Shown: piece by piece, positions 45,665 to 53,441 of the stretch | Position numbering within the stretch: position 1 is the stretch's first letter | Layout: each line of letters begins with the position of its first letter | Source: Rhizobium sp. L51/94 | GTDB lineage: Bacteria > Pseudomonadota > Alphaproteobacteria > Rhizobiales > Rhizobiaceae | DNA length: 64,000 bases | Direction of reading: 5' to 3' | Assembly: GCF_019355555.1 (NCBI RefSeq) | Contig: NZ_CP072141.1 | Span: 2,102,001 to 2,166,000 of the forward strand | Made by a program: the position numbers and the translations under genes | Notes under the pieces: model-generated | Seen by the model: only the letters and a program-made list of their open reading frames with translations | Told to the model about the DNA's origin: nothing | The model's database searches: none

Positions 45665-46729
45665 ATGACGAAATCAGCCCTCATCATTGGCGCCACCGGC
45701 ATTGTCGGCAATAACCTCGCCCGTCATCTCATCGACAAGGGTTTCGAGGTAGCAGGCCTTGCCCGCAATCCGGCAAGCGACATCGCCGGCCTGCGCCCGG
45801 TTGCCGCCAACCTGCTCGATCCCGAAAGTCTCGCCTCCGCCGTGCGCGACCTGAAGCCTAGCCATGTCTTCTTCAGCACATGGTCGCGTCAGGCGACTGA
45901 GCTCGAAAATATCCGCGTCAACGGCGCGATGGTAAAGAACCTGCTCGATGCGCTCCGCCCACACAAGTCGGTCGAGCACGTGGCGCTGGTCACCGGCCTC
46001 AAGCACTACCTCGGGCCTTTCGAGGCCTACGGCAAGGGCGTGCTGCCGGCCACACCGTTCCGCGAGGAGCAGGGTCGCCTCGAAGTCGATAATTTCTACT
46101 ATGCACAGGAAGACGAGGTTTTCGCCGCCGCCAAGACCGATGGCTTTAGCTGGAGCGTCGACCGCCCGCACACCATCATCGGCTACGCACTCGGCAACGC
46201 CATGAACATGGGCGTGACGCTTGCCGTCTACGCCTCGATCTGCAAGGCGACCGGCCGTCCCTTCATCTTCCCGGGCTCGCCGATGCAGTGGAACGGCTTG
46301 TCGGATATGACAGACGCCCGCCTGCTCGCCCGCCATCTGGAATGGGCCTCGACCACGGATGCAGCTCGGAACAAGGATTTCAACGTCGTCAACGGCGATG
46401 TCTTCCGCTGGAGCTGGATGTGGCAGCGCATCGCTGCATGGTTCGACATCGAGCCACAGCCGCTGCCATCCGAAATGACGACGCTCGAATCACAGCTCGC
46501 CGATGCTGGACCGATCTGGGCGGACATCGCCGCCAAGAACGGTCTTGCGGAACATGACATCAACAAGCTCGCCTCCGCCTGGCACACGGACGCCGATCTC
46601 GGCCGCCCCATCGAGGTCATGACCGACATGAGCAAGAGCCGCAAACTCGGTTTCCTCGACTACCAGGCTACCGACGACAGCTTCACGGACCTCTTCACCC
46701 GCCTCCGGGAAGCCCGCATTATCCCCTGA
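45665..46729 (+). CDS. PRISE-type SDR reductase (progesterone 5-beta-reductase/iridoid synthase-like)
   Basis: A 354-residue extended SDR-like protein. The Rossmann loop is GATGIVGNNLARHL (9-22). The PRISE-specific motif KHYLGPFEAYGKG is near 117-129, and the catalytic Lys lies there, replacing the usual YxxxK. DRPHTIIGYALGNAMN (about 175-190) includes the other conserved phrase. Members reduce activated C=C bonds of enones with NADPH; bacterial roles are mostly unknown. The C-terminal domain is full length. AAAGGAG lies nine bases before ATG 45665. It is divergent from the HxlR regulator, so it is probably induced by an enone-like compound. Confidence 0.88.
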   Translation: MTKSALIIGATGIVGNNLARHLIDKGFEVAGLARNPASDIAGLRPVAANLLDPESLASAVRDLKPSHVFFSTWSRQATELENIRVNGAMVKNLLDALRPHKSVEHVALVTGLKHYLGPFEAYGKGVLPATPFREEQGRLEVDNFYYAQEDEVFAAAKTDGFSWSVDRPHTIIGYALGNAMNMGVTLAVYASICKATGRPFIFPGSPMQWNGLSDMTDARLLARHLEWASTTDAARNKDFNVVNGDVFRWSWMWQRIAAWFDIEPQPLPSEMTTLESQLADAGPIWADIAAKNGLAEHDINKLASAWHTDADLGRPIEVMTDMSKSRKLGFLDYQATDDSFTDLFTRLREARIIP

Positions 46730-46825
46730 GTTAAGGGGTCAAGCCGGGGATAGGCATGGTTCCGCCCCCGGCCGTGCCCTATATCGTCCCTGGCAAGGTA
46801 GCTCGTAATCCTTGGCCCCGTCGCT

Positions 46826-46903
46826 CGTCATCCTCGGGCTCGACCCGAGGACCCACGACCTCAGAGTGTTTTACGGGTCCTCGGGTCAAGCCCGAGGATG
46901 ACG
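46826..46903. repeat. Long inverted repeat between the reductase and pqqE
   Basis: Two 29-base arms (46826-46854 and 46875-46903) match at 28 of 29 positions around a 20-base loop. The arm core is CCTCGGGCTCGACCCGAGGA, itself a small palindrome, a common intergenic motif in alphaproteobacteria. It lies between convergent genes and could end both transcripts. Confidence 0.85.
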
Positions 46904-46943
46904 AACTCTGGAGGCTCGTCCACCATCATCACACCGCCCACCA

Positions 46944-48071
46944 TTACCGACCGCGATAAACAAACGGCGGCGGGATCGCGAGCGAGTCGGCTTTGGCCCG
47001 CGCCGTCAGTTCGCCGCGCAATGGAGAGAATGCGCAGACGGGGTCTGTGGCGGCGGGGTCGCCGGCGAGCGCCATGGCCTGGCAGCGACAGCCGCCGAAA
47101 TCGATGTGCTTTCGGTCGCATGAGCGGCAGGGTTCCTGCATCCAGTCGTCGCCGCGATAGGCGTTGAAGGCGGCGCTGTCGTACCAGATTTCGGAAAGCG
47201 GCCGCTCCGTGGCGTTGTCGAAGGCGAGGCCGGGGATAGTCTCGGCGGCGTGGCAGGGCAGCACCTTTCCTGAAGGCGTGACGTTGAGGCCGATGCGCGC
47301 CCAGCCGCCCATGCAGGCTTTGGGGAAACGCGCATGATGGTCGGCCGGCACATAGTCGATAACCAGCGTGCCTTCGAGCCGCTTGCGCGATGCATCGACG
47401 AAGGCGTTGGTCGCTTCCACCTGCTCCAGCGTCGGCATCAGGGCCTGCCGGTTGCGCTCCGCCCAGCCGTGGAACTGTACTGTGGCTATCTCGATGCGCC
47501 GGGCGCCGAGCGCGATGGCGAGATCGAGCATGCCGCCAATCTCTTCCATATTCTGCTTGTGGCAGACGGCGTTGACCGTCAGCGGAATGCCGGCTGCGCG
47601 CGTCCATTCAGCAACCGCCATCTTGCGCGCATAGCCACCCCGGTAGCCGCCGACCTGATCGGCCTTTTCAGGCGTGATGCCCTGGATCGATAGTTGCAGG
47701 TGGTCGAGACCGGCGTCGGCCAGTTCGGCGATGCGGGCTTCGGTGAGGCCGACGCCCGATGTGATGAGGTTGGTGTAGAGCCCGAAGCCGGCTGCCGCGC
47801 GCGTCAGTTCGACCAGATCGCGCCGCGACGCCGGCTCGCCGCCGGACAGATGCAGGTGCAGGACACCCATGGCTGCCGCCTGGCGAAAGATCTCGATCCA
47901 CTGTTCGGTGCTGAGCTCCGCATTAGCCCGCACCAGCTCCAGCGGATTGGAGCAATAGGGGCAGGCGAGCGGACAGCGGTGCGTAAGCTCGGCAAGCAGC
48001 GCCATAGGCGGTGGAGCTGCAACGCGGCGCGCCTCCGCCATCGATTTTTCCGCTGAGAAGACGACGGTCAT
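46944..48071 (-). CDS. pqqE: PqqA peptide cyclase PqqE
   Basis: A 375-residue radical SAM enzyme. The SAM-cluster motif CPLACPYC (about 33-40) is followed by GGEPASRRDL. A C-terminal SPASM domain carries auxiliary cluster cysteines (LPCHAAETIPG, EPCRSCDRKHIDFGGCRCQA). PqqE makes the Glu-Tyr carbon-carbon bond in PqqA held by PqqD. It is the last gene of pqqABCDE, and its start overlaps the pqqD stop by four bases. Confidence 0.97.
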   Translation of the reverse strand: MTVVFSAEKSMAEARRVAAPPPMALLAELTHRCPLACPYCSNPLELVRANAELSTEQWIEIFRQAAAMGVLHLHLSGGEPASRRDLVELTRAAAGFGLYTNLITSGVGLTEARIAELADAGLDHLQLSIQGITPEKADQVGGYRGGYARKMAVAEWTRAAGIPLTVNAVCHKQNMEEIGGMLDLAIALGARRIEIATVQFHGWAERNRQALMPTLEQVEATNAFVDASRKRLEGTLVIDYVPADHHARFPKACMGGWARIGLNVTPSGKVLPCHAAETIPGLAFDNATERPLSEIWYDSAAFNAYRGDDWMQEPCRSCDRKHIDFGGCRCQAMALAGDPAATDPVCAFSPLRGELTARAKADSLAIPPPFVYRGR

Positions 48072-48367
48072 TGGACGACCTCCAGCATCCGGCGATTGGC
48101 GAACTCTTGCGCAAAGGCGATGATGTCGGCCAGAACCTGGTCCTTCGGAGCACCGAAATCGCGGGCAAAGCCGTCAGCGATCTGATCGAGGCTCTTCACG
48201 CCATCGAGTGCGCGGACGATGGCGACAGCGATCTCGTCGAGCGCCAGCGCCCGCTCGGGCGCCAGCAGCACCATCTGCTTGCGCACCGGGTCGTCGTGCA
48301 GCCGCACGCCGCGCGGCAGCTTGATGACGGTTTCGGCGGTGATGGTGACTGTCTGTTGGTCGCTCAC
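48068..48367 (-). CDS. pqqD: PQQ peptide chaperone PqqD
   Basis: A 99-residue protein starting TVTITAETVIKLPRGVRLHDDPVRKQMVLLAPERALAL (in part) with the PqqD winged-helix fold and the DLGAPKDQVLADI-like end. It binds PqqA and delivers it to PqqE. Both ends overlap or abut neighbours (pqqC stop overlaps its start by four bases). Confidence 0.96.
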   Translation of the reverse strand: MSDQQTVTITAETVIKLPRGVRLHDDPVRKQMVLLAPERALALDEIAVAIVRALDGVKSLDQIADGFARDFGAPKDQVLADIIAFAQEFANRRMLEVVQ

Positions 48368-49167
48368 AGGCGCTGTCCCTTCGGGAAATCATCATCCGGC
48401 GAAAAAGCAATGACCGCCTCGCGGCCATCCCATCCCCCGGGCGGAATGCGGCCGGGCGTTACATAGGCGGAATAAAGCGCGTCGAGTTGAGACCAGAGCA
48501 CATCGGTCTTGAAGGTCAGTGCCGCTGCGGCCGCATCCTGCTTTTCCAGCGTATCGGCATGGTCGAGTACATAGCCGAGCCCGAAGGCTACCTCCTCTGG
48601 TGCTTCGTTGAGACGCTGGCGAAAATAGGCGAGTGCCCGATCGTCGGCAAAGGCATAGTGCTTCAGCAATCCGGCAATGCGGTCGGCGTGGATTTTCGGT
48701 GCAAACATTTCTGTCAGCGACGAGGCGACGGCTTCCAGCATCGGCTTCTCGCGCACGAAATGCAGATAGGCGTCGACGGCGAAGCGGGTTCCGGCCAGCA
48801 CACCCCTCGTCGATGCAACATAATCCGGATCGAGACCGACGGCTTCGGCAAGCTTCAGCCAACGGCGGATACCACCGCCTTCCTCGATGCCGCCATCATG
48901 ATCCTCGATCCGCCGGCGCCAGGCGCGGCGCAGATCGGGGTTGTCCGAGCGAGACATGAAAGCGGCATCCTTCATGGGGATGCGGCTCTGATAGTAGAAC
49001 CGGTTGATCACCCAGGCGCGCACCTGTGTCAGGCTACATTCGCCGCCGTGCAGCATGACGTGGAAAGGGTGCTTGTCATGGTATCGTTCCGCGCCGATGG
49101 CCCTCAGGCGATCTTCGAAACTGTGTCGGTCAGGTGTTTGTTGCAAGATTGATCTCCATGCCGTCAT
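48364..49167 (-). CDS. pqqC: Pyrroloquinoline-quinone synthase PqqC
   Basis: An oxidase of about 260 residues with HPFHVMLHGGECSLTQVRAWV and NRFYYQSRIPMKDAAFMSRSDN near the N terminus, the PqqC helical-bundle motifs that hold the quinone precursor. It performs the final ring closure and eight-electron oxidation with molecular oxygen and no cofactor. Two starts are plausible: ATG 49167 (267 residues, GAGG before it) and TTG 49146 (260 residues, GGAG before it); I kept ATG. Either overlaps the 3' end of pqqB. Confidence 0.93.
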   Translation of the reverse strand: MTAWRSILQQTPDRHSFEDRLRAIGAERYHDKHPFHVMLHGGECSLTQVRAWVINRFYYQSRIPMKDAAFMSRSDNPDLRRAWRRRIEDHDGGIEEGGGIRRWLKLAEAVGLDPDYVASTRGVLAGTRFAVDAYLHFVREKPMLEAVASSLTEMFAPKIHADRIAGLLKHYAFADDRALAYFRQRLNEAPEEVAFGLGYVLDHADTLEKQDAAAAALTFKTDVLWSQLDALYSAYVTPGRIPPGGWDGREAVIAFSPDDDFPKGQRL

Positions 49168-50035
49168 GGCCGACCTCGAAACCCGCATTATAGACTTTGT
49201 CGCGGGCAGGGCCTTGTCGCCAAATCGGATTGGTATTGTTGATATGGACGTAAATTTTTCGCCCGATGGTCGCGCTCGAAAGCGCCTCCAGGCTGCCGCC
49301 AGCGCCATCAATCGGCATATGACCCATGCGCCGGCCGGTCTTCTGCCCTGTACCGCTGAGGAGCATCTCGTCGTCGGTAAACAGCGTGCCGTCGAAAAGC
49401 AGCAGATCGGCGCCATCGATACGGGACATTAGCTTTTCCGTGAGCGCAGCGCAGCCGGGGATGTAATAGGCGCGCTGGTTTCCTGACTTAAGTTCGATGC
49501 CGACGGTCTGTTCGCCTTCGAGGCCGATCTCCGGATTGTCGTCCTCCAGGAATAGCGGCAGCTTGCCCGGCACGGGGAACAACTCTGCCGTCAATCCCGG
49601 GAGAAGCTGCAAGGGGGTGCCGAGAGCGATCGTTTGCCGCTGGACAAATGCGGGGTCGAGTGCCGAAAAAACCGGATTGCCAGACAGGATGTCGGCCAGG
49701 GCTTCCGTCATGAAGAGCCCGAATGCCTGCTTTTCCCGCAGGACAAGCAGCCCTGCGATGTGGTCGATATCGCCATTGGTGACGACAACGCTACGGATGG
49801 GGGAGTGCCGGAGTTCGCGGGGGTGCAGGGCGCTGTTGTCCGCTATCTGCTGGCGGATATCCGGCGAGGCATTGAGTATGGCCCAGTTTTCACCGTCGAC
49901 GCTGACGGCAACGGAAGACTGGGTCTGCGGGCTCAGTCCGGATCCCTTGACCCGGGCCAGCCTGCAGTTGTCGCAGCCGCAATTCCATTGCGGCAATCCG
50001 CCGCCGGCTGCGGTCCCGAGCACGAGAAAGCGCAT
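49130..50035 (-). CDS. pqqB: PQQ biosynthesis protein PqqB
   Basis: A 301-residue metallo-beta-lactamase-fold protein from ATG 50035 (a TTG three codons earlier also exists). The N terminus RFLVLGTAAGGGLPQWNCGCDNCRLAR contains the Cys-rich metal site special to PqqB. TNGDIDHIAGLL is the modified metal motif. It is proposed to hydroxylate the tyrosine of the cross-linked intermediate. It lies 34 bases after pqqA. Confidence 0.95.
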   Translation of the reverse strand: MRFLVLGTAAGGGLPQWNCGCDNCRLARVKGSGLSPQTQSSVAVSVDGENWAILNASPDIRQQIADNSALHPRELRHSPIRSVVVTNGDIDHIAGLLVLREKQAFGLFMTEALADILSGNPVFSALDPAFVQRQTIALGTPLQLLPGLTAELFPVPGKLPLFLEDDNPEIGLEGEQTVGIELKSGNQRAYYIPGCAALTEKLMSRIDGADLLLFDGTLFTDDEMLLSGTGQKTGRRMGHMPIDGAGGSLEALSSATIGRKIYVHINNTNPIWRQGPARDKVYNAGFEVGHDGMEINLATNT

Positions 50036-50068
50036 ATCTGTCAAACCCGTGCTCCGGTTGCTTCAGTC

Positions 50069-50164
50069 CTAGAACAGGACGGGTTCGCTGCCGTCGGCCG
50101 GAGCGTAACGGTTGATTTCCATGCCGCAGCTAACTTCGATGAATTTTGGTGCATGCCATTTCAT
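50069..50164 (-). CDS. pqqA: PQQ precursor peptide PqqA
   Basis: A 31-residue peptide that begins MKWHAPKFIEVSCGMEINRY and ends in EPVLF. Glu16 and Tyr20 are in the required E-x3-Y pattern and become the PQQ skeleton. An AGGAGA ribosome site is seven bases upstream of ATG 50164. It is the first gene of pqqABCDE. At this length it is easily missed by automatic annotation. Confidence 0.97.
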   Translation of the reverse strand: MKWHAPKFIEVSCGMEINRYAPADGSEPVLF

Positions 50165-50502
50165 GATGGAATCTCCTGTTCGTGAATGTGAGGGCAGGGC
50201 AATCTGCTCCCAACCTTAAACTTCGCCCGGCCCGTTTCCGTTCCGAGCGACCGTGTCGAAAAAGGCAGGTCTTTCACCATCTTGGTTCACTTACCCGTGA
50301 CAGGATTGCAAGTGTCCGGCTGATACAGCGTGACGCCAACGCGCCTGTCGGGTTCTGAACCAGAACCAAAAGACGACTGCCGGTGACAACTCTGACGGCA
50401 AGCGATCAAAAAGTAAATTCAAATCGATAGGGAGGCTAATAATGTCACCGCGACGCCTCCGACTTTGCCGGCAGTGCGCTGGCTCCTCGAGTATCAACCG
50501 TT
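50165..50502. other. Intergenic region upstream of the pqq operon
   Basis: A 338-base gap between pqqA and the DUF1003 gene, both on the minus strand. It must hold the pqq promoter. GGTTCTG (50351-50357) and CAGAACC (50361-50367) form a seven-pair dyad with a three-base centre, a candidate operator or hairpin. A GGAGGC..GCCTCC pairing (50431-50436 with 50455-50460) could be a small hairpin near the 3' end of the DUF1003 gene. I see no further gene. Confidence 0.45.
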
Positions 50503-51420
50503 CTATTCCAGCGCACCGTCCGGCAACGGGGCAGGCGGCGCCTTCTTCGGCGCGACCTTCTTGCGCACGGTCTTTGCCTTGCTGGCCTTGCTGACTTTCA
50601 GCACCCGGCCGGCTGCCTTTGCTTGTTCCAGCATCATCTCGATCTGGATTTGCTGGATCTCGGTCAGCCGCTCCCACTGGCGATTGAGCAGGTGGTCGAC
50701 TTTTTCATGCAGGTGGCGGATTTCGAGCTCGGCCTTGAGGTTGACCTTGTAGTCGTTGAGCGCCCGCAAGCGGTCTTTTGCCTCCTGCCGACGCTGGCTC
50801 ATCATGATGACCGGAGCCTGCAGGGCTGCGATTGTCGAGAGAATGAGGTTGAGCAGAATGAATGGATAGGCGTCAAAGGCCTGGGTGGCGCCCATGACGA
50901 CATTGATGAGCATCCAGATGGCGAGAAACGCGCAGAAGGAGATGATAAAGGTCCAGCTGCCGCCGAAGGAGGCGACGACGTCGGACATGCGATCGCCGAT
51001 CGACCGGTGGTCCTCGTAGTCTTCTTCGATATTCTCGGCCAGCGTGTCGTGCGTCTTCAGGCTCTCGACGACTTCGTCTTCCAGCGTCGACAGTTCGCCG
51101 CGCTCGTCCTTCAGCAGTTCGGCGATATACTGGCCGCGGTACTCGTCCATCGCCTTGCGACTGAGATAGTCGTCCGATCGAATGCCCGGATGCTTCTGGC
51201 GGACGAAATCGGCGAGCGACGGCCGCAGGTCGTCGAAATGCACGGCGTCCTTCTTCTTCAGGGCCGCGCCGGTAATCGCGTCGATCAGCTTGACGGACTT
51301 GGCCTTGGCTTGCGCGAGGCTCCGCGTGTAGTCGTCCATCTCGACGGTCGCGGCTTCACCCTGACCGGCGTCGAAATCCACCATGCCTTCTTCCGTTTCG
51401 ATCGCATTCTCTTCAGCCAT
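50503..51420 (-). CDS. DUF1003 family membrane protein
   Basis: A 305-residue protein from ATG 51420. An acidic N-terminal part (about 1-150) precedes the DUF1003 core: a hairpin of two transmembrane helices FGGSWTFIISFCAFLAIWMLIN and AYPFILLNLILSTIAALQAPVIMMSQ. An amphipathic helix KAELEIRHLHEKVDHLL and a Lys/Ala-rich basic tail (SKASKAKTVRKKVAPKKAPP) follow. The family function is unknown. The tail resembles histone-like or nucleic-acid-binding tails. It is upstream of pqqA but far enough to be separate, and divergent from the L,D-transpeptidase gene. Confidence 0.88.
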   Translation of the reverse strand: MAEENAIETEEGMVDFDAGQGEAATVEMDDYTRSLAQAKAKSVKLIDAITGAALKKKDAVHFDDLRPSLADFVRQKHPGIRSDDYLSRKAMDEYRGQYIAELLKDERGELSTLEDEVVESLKTHDTLAENIEEDYEDHRSIGDRMSDVVASFGGSWTFIISFCAFLAIWMLINVVMGATQAFDAYPFILLNLILSTIAALQAPVIMMSQRRQEAKDRLRALNDYKVNLKAELEIRHLHEKVDHLLNRQWERLTEIQQIQIEMMLEQAKAAGRVLKVSKASKAKTVRKKVAPKKAPPAPLPDGALE

Positions 51421-51974
51421 GGCGAATCCCTTCTTTCGATTGTTTGTTCGTCTAGACAGGCTTCTGAACAGGATTGTGACCGAAGTCCCTCGTGCGTCAG
51501 CTCTTGGTACGAGTGATGAGCACGATTTCCAGGCGACGACAAGAGGCGATGCCAACCATTGCCTGCTGTGGATTTTCTGCCACGCCGGCGACCTTGTTTC
51601 GAATGCAACCATGAGGGCCGCGCGTCGCTGATTGACGCCTATGCCGGATGCACTATGAGCATGCGGACCGTCTTGTTTCAGCAACACTGAATGATCATTT
51701 TTCGCCGTCGGACCATGCAAGCAAGTTCCGTGCCTGACGACACGAATCGGCCATATTGGTATGACAGCGAAATGGGATGGCAGACGTGCGCCTCCGGCCC
51801 GAATGCCTTGTTTGCCAAGGCTTTGACCTCTCAAAATTGTGATGGTCAAAAATGAGGTTCGGACCGGTGTGGACGCAACAGATCGCTGCGTGCCGCGTTA
51901 TGCAGTGCGAGTGTTTCCAGAATTTCGCTTTTGGCCGCAGACGATCATCGTCGCCGGCGTGGAATGGTAGGGTT
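51421..51974. other. Divergent intergenic region before the L,D-transpeptidase gene
   Basis: A 554-base gap between DUF1003 and the transpeptidase gene. I find no convincing gene. TTTGACC (51822-51828) and GGTCAAA (51844-51850) form a seven-base dyad 15 bases apart, about 125 bases before the transpeptidase start, a weak candidate for a MarR-type (LdtR) site. An in-frame extension of the transpeptidase upstream of 51975 lacks a signal-like sequence and was not used. Confidence 0.4.
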
Positions 51975-53279
51975 ATGTCGAAGAAAAACGGAATTGTAGA
52001 CTTCTCACGCCGCGCCTTTCTGCGGTCGGCAGCAACCGTCGGCGCCGTCGCTATGGCAGGCCCGGTATTCGCTCAGTCGGCAATGGACGATATCATCAAT
52101 GCGCCGCGGCGCGGCTCCTGGGATGACCAGTTCGACGCCAAGTCCGCCTCCCGCACGGCCGCCGCGATGGTATCGAACACCCCGATCCTGAGCCCGGACT
52201 CGGTTTCCAACATCCAGCAGGCGATTGCCCAGTATCAGGCGATTGCAGCAAACGGCGGATGGCCGCAGATCGACGTCGGCGATAACAAGCTGCAACTCGG
52301 CGTTTCCGACCCCATCGTCGAAACGCTGCGGCAGCGCCTTGCCATCACCGGCGACCTGCCGCGCGAGGCTGGCATGTCGCCTGCGTTCGACTCCTATGTC
52401 GACGGCGCAGTAAAGCGGTTCCAGGCCCGTCACGGCCTGCCGCCAGATGGCCGTCTTGGCGAATACACCGTCAAGGCACTGAACGTGACGGCAAACGTCC
52501 GCCTACAGCAGCTGAATACCAACCTGATCCGCCTCCAGACCTTCCCGGCAGACCTCGGTCGCCGCCACGTGATGGTCAATATTCCGGCGACCTATGTCGA
52601 AGCCGTGCAGGACGGCCAGGTGGCGCTCCGTCACATGGCGATCGTCGGCCGTATGGCGCGCCCGACCCACATCATTAACTCGAAGATCTTCGAGGTGATC
52701 CTCAATCCTTATTGGACCTCGCCGCGCTCGATCGTCGAAAAAGACATCATGCCGATCATGCGCAAGGATCCGACATACCTGGCGAAGAACAACATCCGCC
52801 TGTTCGACCCCAAGGGCACGGAAGTCGCGCCGGAATCGGTGGACTGGAATGCCGACAAGGCGCCGAACCTGATGTTCCGTCAGGATCCGGGCAAGAACAA
52901 CGCCATGGCCTCTGCCAAGATCAACTTCTACAACCCGAACAACGAATATATGCACGACACGCCGGAGCAGGGCCTGTTCAACAAGCTGATGCGCTTCGAC
53001 AGTTCGGGCTGTGTGCGCGTTCAGAACGTCCGCGATCTCGTCGTCTGGCTGCTTGCCGAGACGCCGGGATGGCCGCGCCAGCATATTGAAAGTGTGATCG
53101 CCAGCCGTATCAACACGCCTATCAAGCTACCCGAGGAAATTCCGGTTTATTTCGCCTATATTTCCGCCTGGGGTGCGGGCAATGGCGTGGTGCAGTTCCG
53201 CGACGACATCTATCAGCTGGACGGCAACTCCCAGCTGGCCCTGGATACGACGCAGGGCATGGAAAAGCCGGTTCAGTAA
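51975..53279 (+). CDS. ldtP: L,D-transpeptidase, Tat-like exported (LdtP)
   Basis: A 434-residue protein from ATG 51975 with a twin-arginine-type signal SRRAFLRSAATVGAVAMAGPVFAQ (about 12-35). A peptidoglycan-binding domain (AVKRFQARHGLPPDGRLGEYTVKALN) precedes the YkuD catalytic domain, where MHDTPEQGLFN and FDSSGCVRVQN hold the His and the catalytic Cys of the HxnSxGCxR motif. It forms 3-3 cross-links or attaches proteins to peptidoglycan. The family match is to the LdtR-controlled LdtP. The gene is followed by a terminator and glyA. Confidence 0.92.
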   Translation: MSKKNGIVDFSRRAFLRSAATVGAVAMAGPVFAQSAMDDIINAPRRGSWDDQFDAKSASRTAAAMVSNTPILSPDSVSNIQQAIAQYQAIAANGGWPQIDVGDNKLQLGVSDPIVETLRQRLAITGDLPREAGMSPAFDSYVDGAVKRFQARHGLPPDGRLGEYTVKALNVTANVRLQQLNTNLIRLQTFPADLGRRHVMVNIPATYVEAVQDGQVALRHMAIVGRMARPTHIINSKIFEVILNPYWTSPRSIVEKDIMPIMRKDPTYLAKNNIRLFDPKGTEVAPESVDWNADKAPNLMFRQDPGKNNAMASAKINFYNPNNEYMHDTPEQGLFNKLMRFDSSGCVRVQNVRDLVVWLLAETPGWPRQHIESVIASRINTPIKLPEEIPVYFAYISAWGAGNGVVQFRDDIYQLDGNSQLALDTTQGMEKPVQ

Positions 53280-53300
53280 GCTCAACGATGCAATATTCGA

Positions 53301-53330
53301 CGAAAGCCGCGCCCCGTTGCGCGGCTTTCG
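53301..53330 (+). terminator. Hairpin terminator after the L,D-transpeptidase gene
   Basis: CGAAAGCCGCG (53301-53311) pairs with CGCGGCTTTCG (53320-53330), eleven pairs, loop of eight. A short T-rich TGTTT follows. It lies 21 bases after the stop codon. Confidence 0.7.
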
Positions 53331-53441
53331 TGTTTCTGCGGGCAGGACACCGCGGTTTGCCTAGCAAATGTCGCGGATCGTCTTGCCCTCGCAAGGCCGC
53401 GACGCTAAGACGTCATGCATTCCAGATCCGGAGATTTGACG

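Noticed and set aside
50442..50594. A 50-codon plus-strand frame with a good GGGAGG ribosome site before its ATG
   Set aside because: It runs antisense into the end of the DUF1003 gene, is rich in Arg, Ser, Pro and Cys, and resembles no family. The ribosome site may be chance, since the GGAGGC is also part of a hairpin.
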